DNA of 64,000 nucleotides, from NCBI RefSeq assembly GCF_000175195.1, contig NZ_ACQL01000068.1, forward strand, positions 1 through 64,000. The letters run 5' to 3'. Every line of letters begins with the position of its first letter. The stretch's first letter is position 1. Both the position numbers and the translations under genes were made by a program. The stretch comes from Actinobacillus minor NM305 (GTDB taxonomy: Bacteria; Pseudomonadota; Gammaproteobacteria; Enterobacterales; Pasteurellaceae). Under the pieces are notes generated by a model. That model was given only the letters and a program-made list of their open reading frames with translations. It was not told the DNA's origin and ran no database searches. Shown here piece after piece: positions 57,898 through 64,000 of this stretch.

Positions 57898-58338
57898 ATG
57901 TCTTACCGCCGTCGTAAACGTAATGACATTAAATCTGAAATCAACATTGTGCCATTTCTAGATGTTCTATTAGTGTTGTTGCTTATTTTTATGGCAACAG
58001 CACCGGTAATCAGCCAAAGTGTTGAAGTAAATTTACCAGAAGATAGACATAGTCAATCGGTAACAAATGAAGATAAAACACCTGTTATTTTACAAGTAGC
58101 TGGTGTCGGACTATATAAATTAAAAATTGATGGGAATTTTATCACAGGTGCAAATGGCGAAGATCTAAATGATGTGGAAGTTGTTGCATTTGCTGGTGAA
58201 GAATTTAAAAAAGATCAAAATACCGTGTTTTTAGTTGCCGGTGATGCAACTGTACCTTATGAAGAAATTATTAAAGGTATTGTATTACTAAAAGAAGCCG
58301 GTATTGAGAAAGCTGGTTTAATGACCCAAGGTAAATAA
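57898..58338 (+). CDS. tolR: Tol-Pal system protein TolR
   Basis: 146 residues, ExbD family, one N-terminal helix with the proton-carrying Asp in NIVPFLDVLLVLLLIFMATAP, then a periplasmic domain. Partner of TolQ. The gap of 72 bases after tolQ contains an uptake-like word (GACCGCCTACC) and no gene. AGAGGAA precedes the ATG. Confidence 0.96.
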   Translation: MSYRRRKRNDIKSEINIVPFLDVLLVLLLIFMATAPVISQSVEVNLPEDRHSQSVTNEDKTPVILQVAGVGLYKLKIDGNFITGANGEDLNDVEVVAFAGEEFKKDQNTVFLVAGDATVPYEEIIKGIVLLKEAGIEKAGLMTQGK

Positions 58339-58355
58339 TTATTCAAGGATAATGT

Positions 58356-59636
58356 GTGAGATCTCGAAACGATAGACTTGAATTTGCAGTAATCATCTCC
58401 TTTCTTCTACATATTGTACTGATAGGATTGCTTTTACTTGGTTCAATGTTTACTGATACGACGTTACCTGAAGCAGCTGGTGGAAATGGTGGTAGCGGAG
58501 AGGAATTCGAAGCTGTCATGGTTGATACTGGGCAAGTGGCTGCAGAATATGGTCGTTTAAAATCAGATAAAAAAGGAACGTCATCGCCTAAAGTTGTTGA
58601 AGAAACTCCGGAAAAAGTTGAGGAGACGGAAGACACTCCTACTGAACAAGAAGTTGCTCAACAACAGGAAAAGGAAAAAGCGTTAGAAGAACAGCAACGT
58701 GTTGCAAAACTGTTAGAACAGAAAAAGCAACAAGAGCAAAAAGAAGAACTTCGTAAGAAAGCTGAAGAACAGCGTCAGCAAGAAATAGCTAAGCAAGAGC
58801 AACTAAAGCAAGAACAGTTGAAACAAGAGCAACTTGAAAAGCAAAAGCAAGAAGAAGCAACGCGGAAGAAAGCCGCTGAAGCAGCTCGTTTGAAAGCTGA
58901 TGCTGAAGCTAAACGTTTAGAAGCTGCTGCTAAACAAGCAGAAGAAGAGAAAAAAGCAAAAGAAGCTCAGCAAAAAGCTGAAAAAGAAGCTAAATTAAAA
59001 GCAGAAAAAGAAGCGAAAGAGAAAGCGGAAAAAGAGGCTAAATTAAAAGCTGAGAAAGAAGCAAAAGAGAAAGCTGAAAAAGAGGCTAAGCTAAAAGCTG
59101 AAAAAGAAGCAAAAGAGAAAGCTGAAAAAGAAGCTAAGCTAAAAGCGGAAAAAGAAGCAAAAGCCAAGGCAGCGGCCGAGGCGAAAGCAAAAGCTGATGC
59201 AGAAGCAAAAGCTGCAGCTGCTAGAGCAAAAAATAATAAGGCATTAGACGACTTTCTTGCTGGTGGCGACATCGGTGGAGGTTCTAGTGGTGGTGGGAAT
59301 AAAAATTCTGCAGGTTCACAAGGAAACGGAAACGGTAAAGGAATTGGTGATGGTAAAGGTGTTGCCGACAGAGGTTATGAACAGCTAATTAAGAAAAAAT
59401 TAGCCCGTACATATCAAGTTGATCCGAGCTTCACTGGTCGTGAATGTCGCGTTAAAATCAATATTGAGCGTGATGGACGTATTTCTAGCCATCAAGTGAT
59501 TTCTGGCCCTGATGATATTTGTCGTGCAGCAGTAGCCACTATTACAAGAGCGAGAGATGTTCCACGTGCACCAAATGATGAAACGTATAGTAAATATCAG
59601 TCGCCAGTGATTAAATTTGGACTGAAAGTTTTATAA
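58356..59636 (+). CDS. tolA: Cell envelope integrity protein TolA
   Basis: 426 residues. One N-terminal helix (FAVIISFLLHIVLIGLLLLGS), a long helical Lys/Glu/Ala/Gln-rich domain (about residues 85-300) that spans the periplasm, and a folded C-terminal domain (DRGYEQLIKKKLARTYQVDPS to IKFGLKVL) with a cysteine pair (ECR and DICRA). Domain II contains eight octads KAEKEAKL/E (58974-59165). The start is GTG at 58356 behind AAGGA. TolA links the inner-membrane motor to TolB and Pal. Confidence 0.95.
   Translation: MRSRNDRLEFAVIISFLLHIVLIGLLLLGSMFTDTTLPEAAGGNGGSGEEFEAVMVDTGQVAAEYGRLKSDKKGTSSPKVVEETPEKVEETEDTPTEQEVAQQQEKEKALEEQQRVAKLLEQKKQQEQKEELRKKAEEQRQQEIAKQEQLKQEQLKQEQLEKQKQEEATRKKAAEAARLKADAEAKRLEAAAKQAEEEKKAKEAQQKAEKEAKLKAEKEAKEKAEKEAKLKAEKEAKEKAEKEAKLKAEKEAKEKAEKEAKLKAEKEAKAKAAAEAKAKADAEAKAAAARAKNNKALDDFLAGGDIGGGSSGGGNKNSAGSQGNGNGKGIGDGKGVADRGYEQLIKKKLARTYQVDPSFTGRECRVKINIERDGRISSHQVISGPDDICRAAVATITRARDVPRAPNDETYSKYQSPVIKFGLKVL
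58974..59165 (+). repeat. Tandem 48-bp repeat in tolA domain II
   Basis: Four copies of a 48-base unit coding KAEKEAKLKAEKEAKE (the last with final A). DNA copies differ at synonymous sites (GCT/GCA/GCG, TTA/CTA). All copies stay in frame, so copy-number change would lengthen or shorten the helix by 16 residues. Confidence 0.85.
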
Positions 59637-59655
59637 TTAACCTAGGGGTTTAAAT

Positions 59656-60936
59656 ATGAATCTAAAATCTCGTATTACGAGTATATTAGGGATTATGACA
59701 TTATTATTTAGTAATGTAGTTCGTGCTGAATCTGATGTCGTAATTTCTGTTGATGAAGGTGTTAGCATGGCGCAACCTATTGCAGTCGTTCCCTTCAAAG
59801 GAGGGGATTCGGCAGATGTTGCACAGATTGTATCAGATGATTTAAGAAATAGTGGTAAATTTGCACCGGTAGAGCGTTCAAAATTACCAGCGCAACCTGG
59901 TTCAGCAGGGGAGGTTGTTTCCCAGCAATGGACTGATATTGGGGTCGATATGGTTGTTGTTGGACAAGTTACACCAGCAGGTGGTGGATATTATAATGTT
60001 GCTTATCAATTAGTTGATGTATTAAGTAATCCCGCTGCTGTTCTTACTGAAGGGGCATTTAAAGTGCCGGCTGCACAAATTCGTCAAGGTGCACATACGG
60101 TAAGTGATCAAGTTTTTGAGAAAATTACACAAATTCGAGGGGCATTTAGAACAAAAATTGCCTATGTAGTGCAAAGAGGTGTATCATCATATGAACTTCG
60201 TGTTTCTGATTATGATGGATTTAATGCTTTTACCGTTGTTCAAAGTAAAGAGCCTCTTATGTCTCCGGAGTGGTCTCCTGAAGGTTCAAAATTAGCTTAT
60301 GTCACTTTTGAAAATAAGAAACCACAGGTTGTTGTTCATGACCTTCGTTCTGGCGCGCGTCGAGTCGTAGCAGCCTTAAAAGGACATAATGGTGCTCCGG
60401 CATTCTCTCCCGATGGTTCAAAAATTGCTTTTGCATCAAACCAAGATGGCGAGTTAAATATTTATGTTGTCGGTGCTAATGGTGGTACACCGAGTAAATT
60501 AACTGCAAATGCGGGGAATAATACTGAACCAAGCTGGTCTCCAGATGGTGGTTCTATTTACTTTACTTCAGACCGTTCAGGTTCTCCGCAAGTATATAGA
60601 ATGAGTTCATCAGGTGGTGGTGTTAGTGCTGTAGGTGGTGGAAAAACCTATAATGCTAAAATGTCATCGGATGGCAAAAGTTTAATCATGATTGCTGGTG
60701 ATAAAGTTGTAAAACAGGATCTTGCTGCTGGTAGCACGGAAGTATTAAGCTCTACGTTTTTGGATGAAAGTCCAAGCATCTCACCTAATGGCATAATGGT
60801 TATTTATAGCTCTACCAAAGGTACGGGTAAAGTGCTACAATTGGTGTCTGCAGATGGTCGCTTTAAAGCAAATCTGCCGGGTACGGGAGGACAATATAAA
60901 TTCCCTGCTTGGTCACCTTATTTAACAAAACAATAA
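59656..60936 (+). CDS. tolB: Tol-Pal system beta-propeller protein TolB
   Basis: 426-residue periplasmic protein with an N-terminal signal ([20 protein letters not shown]) and a six-bladed propeller with repeated SPDG motifs ([41 protein letters not shown]). It binds Pal and the C-terminus of TolA. 19 bases after tolA. Confidence 0.97.
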   Translation: MNLKSRITSILGIMTLLFSNVVRAESDVVISVDEGVSMAQPIAVVPFKGGDSADVAQIVSDDLRNSGKFAPVERSKLPAQPGSAGEVVSQQWTDIGVDMVVVGQVTPAGGGYYNVAYQLVDVLSNPAAVLTEGAFKVPAAQIRQGAHTVSDQVFEKITQIRGAFRTKIAYVVQRGVSSYELRVSDYDGFNAFTVVQSKEPLMSPEWSPEGSKLAYVTFENKKPQVVVHDLRSGARRVVAALKGHNGAPAFSPDGSKIAFASNQDGELNIYVVGANGGTPSKLTANAGNNTEPSWSPDGGSIYFTSDRSGSPQVYRMSSSGGGVSAVGGGKTYNAKMSSDGKSLIMIAGDKVVKQDLAAGSTEVLSSTFLDESPSISPNGIMVIYSSTKGTGKVLQLVSADGRFKANLPGTGGQYKFPAWSPYLTKQ

Positions 60937-60956
60937 TTTTCTCTTAGGAGTTACAA

Positions 60957-61427
60957 ATGAAAAAACTAGCTAAAGTTTTAATGGTAGCAGCACCGGCTTT
61001 CGTATTAGCAGCGTGCAGCAGCTCAACAGATAACGCAGCAGCAAATGCAAACGCAAATGCTGCAGCAGACAGTCAAACTTTCGGTGGTATCTCTGCTCAA
61101 GATTTACAAACTCGTTATAACACTGTTTACTTTGCATTTGATAGCTATGCAATTGAAGGTGAATACCGTCAATTATTAGATGCTCATGCACAATTATTAA
61201 ACGCAACTAAAGCGAACGTAACTGTTGCAGGTCACGCAGATGAGCGTGGTACACCAGAGTACAACATCGCATTAGGTCAACGTCGTGCGAACGCAGTACA
61301 AAACTACTTAGCACAACAAGGTGCAACAAATGTTTCAACTGTATCTTACGGTGAAGAAAAACCAGCTGTGTTAGGTCACACAGAAGCTGATTACGCGAAA
61401 AACCGTCGTGCAGTATTAGAATACTAA
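60957..61427 (+). CDS. pal: Peptidoglycan-associated lipoprotein Pal (P6-type)
   Basis: 156 residues: a lipoprotein signal with lipid-anchored Cys20 (FVLAACSSS), an Ala/Asn-rich linker and an OmpA-like peptidoglycan-binding domain ([37 protein letters not shown]). It is the outer-membrane end of the Tol-Pal system and the counterpart of P6 of Haemophilus. Codon use is more restricted than in its neighbours, as expected for an abundant protein. A terminator follows, and there is no ybgF/cpoB behind it. Confidence 0.97.
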   Translation: MKKLAKVLMVAAPAFVLAACSSSTDNAAANANANAAADSQTFGGISAQDLQTRYNTVYFAFDSYAIEGEYRQLLDAHAQLLNATKANVTVAGHADERGTPEYNIALGQRRANAVQNYLAQQGATNVSTVSYGEEKPAVLGHTEADYAKNRRAVLEY

Positions 61428-61452
61428 TTTTAAATTTATTAGTTTCTTGACA

Positions 61453-61483
61453 ATAAAGCCCTGAGATTATCAGGGCTTTATTT
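61453..61483 (+). terminator. Terminator of the tol-pal operon
   Basis: ATAAAGCCCTGA (61453-61464) and TCAGGGCTTTAT (61470-61481), then TTTG. Confidence 0.85.
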
Positions 61484-61596
61484 GTATCAAATGTATATGT
61501 TTTATCTCTTTATATAATTTGGGCAAGTATTATGCCTTATTCTATTTTTATGATAAATTATGCGCTTTTTTAAAATAAGTAGTTTGGATTATTTCA

Positions 61597-62985
61597 ATGT
61601 CGCAAGGTAAAGTTGGGCTTTTTTCCCTTACAGCATTAGTGCTCAGCTCTATGATAGGTTCGGGCATATTTAGTTTGCCTCAAAATATGGCTGCTGTTGC
61701 TGGAACAGAAGCTTTATTGATTGGGTGGGGAATTACAGGAATTGGGATTATTTTTCTTGGTTTATCCTTTTTCTTCCTTTCTCGCTTAAAGCCTGAATTA
61801 GATGGTGGCATTTATACTTACGCTCGAGAAGGATTTGGCGATTTAATCGGAGGACTGGCAGCTTGGGGCTATTGGCTATGTACTTCTATTGGAAGCGTGG
61901 GATATCTTGTAGTGGCTTTCAGTGGTTTTGGTATGTTTTTTGATACGCCGGAAACTACACTATTCGGACACGGCACAACCTTTATTTCTATTCTTTGTTC
62001 TTCAATCATTGTATGGCTTATCCATCTTCTCATTGCTAAAGGGGTAAAAGAAGCTGCTTATGTCAATTTAATTGCAACAATTGTGAAGGTTTTACCTCTC
62101 ATTATCTTTATTTTGGTAGCAATCTATTTTTTCTCTTTTGATGAATTTAAGTACGATTTTAGTGGTGAAACACTCAATTCTCCGTTAATTGATCAAATAA
62201 AAAATACGATGCTTATTACGCTATGGGTTTTTGTCGGTGTTGAAGGGGCAACTGTCTTATCTGCTCACGCTAAAAAGAAAAAAGATGTGGGTATTGCAAC
62301 TATTTTAGGGATTGTCATTGCATTAGTGCTTTATATTCTGATTACCTCACTTTCTTTAGGTATTTTACCTCGTGAAGAAATTGCAAACATGGCAAATCCA
62401 TCTATGACAGGCTTGATGGAGCATATGATTGGTACAAGCGGTAAGATTTTAATTACGTTTTGCTTAATTGTTTCCGTGCTGGCTTCGTATATGAGTTGGA
62501 CAATGTTTTCCGCTGAAATTATGTTCCAGGCTGCCAAAACCAGCGTATTTCCAGCATTTTTAAATAAAGAAAATGAAACACCAATCATCTCACTATGGCT
62601 AACAAATATTGTTATACAATTGATCCTTATTGTGGTTTTCTTTACAAGCAAAGGATACGATGTTCTGATTCAATTAGCGACTACCATGATTTTGATTCCT
62701 TATTTTTTAGTGGGTGTTTATTTGCTGAAAGTGGCTTTTCAAATGAAAAGTGCTTGGTATATTAAACTCACAGGATTTATGGCAACACTTTATGGCTTCT
62801 GGCTGGTTTATGCAGCAGGCATCGATTATTTATTGCTTTCTGTTATTTTATATATGCCTGGTGTTGTGCTATTTTTTTATACTCGTTATCAGAAAGAAAA
62901 ATCGCTGTTATTTTCAGGTGTTGAAAAATGTGCTTTGTTGATGTCATCGGTGCTGTTTATTAGCGCCATTTATGCTTTGGTTTAA
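61597..62985 (+). CDS. APC-family amino acid permease, basic amino acid antiporter type
   Basis: 462 residues, 12 helices, inner membrane. The substrate region SSMIGSGIFSLPQNMA near residue 18 and WVFVGVEGATVLSAHAKKKKDVG near 210 match the basic amino acid/polyamine antiporter group (ArcD, LysP-like AdiC relatives). Arginine/ornithine or lysine exchange is a likely function but not proven. The membrane protein gene behind it starts 12 bases later, so they are probably co-transcribed. Confidence 0.82.
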   Translation: MSQGKVGLFSLTALVLSSMIGSGIFSLPQNMAAVAGTEALLIGWGITGIGIIFLGLSFFFLSRLKPELDGGIYTYAREGFGDLIGGLAAWGYWLCTSIGSVGYLVVAFSGFGMFFDTPETTLFGHGTTFISILCSSIIVWLIHLLIAKGVKEAAYVNLIATIVKVLPLIIFILVAIYFFSFDEFKYDFSGETLNSPLIDQIKNTMLITLWVFVGVEGATVLSAHAKKKKDVGIATILGIVIALVLYILITSLSLGILPREEIANMANPSMTGLMEHMIGTSGKILITFCLIVSVLASYMSWTMFSAEIMFQAAKTSVFPAFLNKENETPIISLWLTNIVIQLILIVVFFTSKGYDVLIQLATTMILIPYFLVGVYLLKVAFQMKSAWYIKLTGFMATLYGFWLVYAAGIDYLLLSVILYMPGVVLFFYTRYQKEKSLLFSGVEKCALLMSSVLFISAIYALV

Positions 62986-62997
62986 AGGCTTATTTGT

Positions 62998-63774
62998 ATG
63001 AAGGTTAAATTTCTTGAAAACTTACTTAGTCAAGTGGCTTCAGTCTCACATAAAGTAAGAGATTATTTTAATAATGGTTCGTTTGGCATCGCCATTTACC
63101 CTTATTTAATGCACCCTTGTGTCAGAAAAAGCCTTACGGGGCTAATGTTACTTGTGGCTGTATTATCTGCTTTTGGGGGCGTTTTCTATTTATTTGGGGA
63201 GCATGTTGCCATTTTATTTAGCGAGCGTTCAATTACGGCTTATGTTCATCATTCTACGTTAGAACTCTTTTTCCCGATAGGCGCGATGGTTGATGGAAAG
63301 GAAAGTGTACTTGCTACGATGCCTCAGGTAATGCGAGCGGTATTTGAATATCAAGCTTATATGTTTATACCGTTCTATTTTCTAGGTGTTTACCGAATGT
63401 CGAATAAACATTATTGGATTCTCAGTGGCTTTTTGGCGATTTGTTTTGCGATTGGTTGCTTACTTGTTTCAGGGATTACAACAGGTCACTATACAGAAGG
63501 CGGTTTACATAATTTAGGGTTGGGCATTACCATTATTATTGGAAATCTGGTTTTACTTGTTTCAGGACTTGATATACCTAAATCATATTTAGCTAAATTT
63601 AAGTATTACAGTTTGCTTTTAGGCTTTATAGGCTTAGGCTGCTTAATTTTTACGATGGTTGTTCCGAGTGTTTTCTCACCAATTTTAGAGCGTATCAGTA
63701 TTTATACCATTATGATTTGGGAAATTTTAGCGGGCTTTGCGTTATTAAAATGCCGCTCCTTGAAACATGTATAA
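62998..63774 (+). CDS. Membrane protein of unknown function (DUF998-like)
   Basis: 258 residues with six or seven hydrophobic segments (LTGLMLLVAVLSAFGGVFYLF, YMFIPFYFLGVYRM, WILSGFLAICFAIGCLLVSGI, LGLGITIIIGNLVLLVSGL, YYSLLLGFIGLGCLIFTMVV, ISIYTIMIWEILAGFALL). A loop HYTEGGLHNLG between helices resembles DUF998-type proteins. I do not know a function. It lies between a permease and argE and may belong to the same transcript. Confidence 0.6.
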   Translation: MKVKFLENLLSQVASVSHKVRDYFNNGSFGIAIYPYLMHPCVRKSLTGLMLLVAVLSAFGGVFYLFGEHVAILFSERSITAYVHHSTLELFFPIGAMVDGKESVLATMPQVMRAVFEYQAYMFIPFYFLGVYRMSNKHYWILSGFLAICFAIGCLLVSGITTGHYTEGGLHNLGLGITIIIGNLVLLVSGLDIPKSYLAKFKYYSLLLGFIGLGCLIFTMVVPSVFSPILERISIYTIMIWEILAGFALLKCRSLKHV

Positions 63775-63788
63775 TTAGGAGAATATAG

Positions 63789-64000
63789 ATGAAATTTGTA
63801 GAAAGATATCGTCAATTGATTGCTATTCCTACTATATCAAGTTTAGAAGCTTCGGAAGATCAATCAAATAAACAACTCATTGAATTATTAGCAAATTGGT
63901 TAAATGAGCTAGGCTTTCACACCGAAATTTTAGCAGTGGAAGATAGCCGAAATAAATATAATCTCTTAGCGACTTATGGCGAGGGAGATGGTGGTTTATT
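63789..64000 (+). CDS. argE: Acetylornithine deacetylase ArgE, 5' part (cut by window end)
   Basis: The first 70 residues read MKFVERYRQLIAIPTISSLE, then EDQSNKQLIELLANWLNELG and RNKYNLLATYGEGDGGL. These follow E. coli ArgE (IEIYRALIATPSISATE, DQSNADLITLLADW, RNKFNMLASIGQGAGGL). The enzyme removes acetyl from N-acetylornithine in arginine synthesis. GGAG precedes the ATG by 7 bases. The metal-binding residues lie beyond the window. DapE is a related alternative but fits less well. Confidence 0.9.
   Translation, partial: MKFVERYRQLIAIPTISSLEASEDQSNKQLIELLANWLNELGFHTEILAVEDSRNKYNLLATYGEGDGGL

Noticed and set aside
58967-59272. Open reading frame of 101 residues on the minus strand, rich in Phe/Ser/Ala repeats
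   Set aside because: It is the antisense of the tolA repeat region; the repeat itself creates the long open frame, and no ribosome site or family supports it.

Overview
The window looks like chromosomal DNA of a gammaproteobacterium of the family Pasteurellaceae. The DNA uptake words scattered through it are of the ACAAGCGGT type (for example 11174-11182, 18079, 37547, reverse copies at 51129 and 54966), and I saw no clear AAGTGCGGT words. That points to the Actinobacillus pleuropneumoniae / Mannheimia / ducreyi side of the family rather than to Haemophilus influenzae. Base composition is AT-rich and fairly even. I saw no tRNA, rRNA, CRISPR array or prophage.

Layout. 1-0.6 kb: broken 3' end of an IS1182-type transposase. 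0.7-4.2 kb: 5-oxoprolinase operon pxpB-pxpC-pxpA plus an NRAMP-fold transporter. 4.3-4.9 kb: nfuA (minus). 5.1-12.6 kb: structured leader followed by the complete Na+-translocating NADH:quinone reductase operon nqrABCDEF with its maturation genes apbE and nqrM. 12.7-17.3 kb: mnmA, trmL, a yqhA-type membrane gene, gorA and a lysine/serine-rich lipoprotein. 17.4-20.6 kb: trpE-trpG-trpD under a TrpR operator. 20.7-21.45 kb: a methyltransferase. 21.49-21.99 kb: small AT-rich insertion flanked by two copies of the napF 3' end. 22-27.3 kb (minus): dmsA-dmsB-dmsC, a palindromic repeat, dmsD and napF. 27.5-32.4 kb: rdgC, fabB (minus), cyaA. 32.5-34.5 kb: FetA-like TonB receptor pseudogene with a G8 tract at its frameshift. 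34.6-38.3 kb: cytochrome c haem lyase operon nrfE-dsbE-nrfF-nrfG.

38.3-41.0 kb (minus): ygfB, hemE, yjaG and hup. 41.2-42.4 kb: zapA, 6S RNA (ssrS) and fau. 42.5-46.9 kb: three transporters (putP, uraA, an SLC13 carrier with a CRP site). 47.1-50.3 kb (minus): cydA-cydB-cydX-ybgE. 50.7 kb: small exported protein. 51.1-56.5 kb (minus): fbp with a CRP site, a second NRAMP-fold transporter, and pepN. 56.7-61.4 kb: ybgC-tolQ-tolR-tolA-tolB-pal. 61.6-64 kb: an APC permease, a membrane protein of unknown function, and the start of argE.

Taken together the region is rich in respiratory genes for facultative life (Nqr sodium pump, DMSO reductase, cytochrome bd, haem lyase for nitrite reductase) and in envelope genes (Tol-Pal, lipoproteins). 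Catabolite control is visible at two places: perfect CRP sites sit about 60 bp upstream of the likely transcription starts of fbp and the SLC13 carrier, while cyaA, which makes the cAMP, is in the same window. The least ordinary items are the nqrA leader, the NRAMP-fold transporters without the metal-binding motif, the poly-G receptor pseudogene and the small insertion behind napF.
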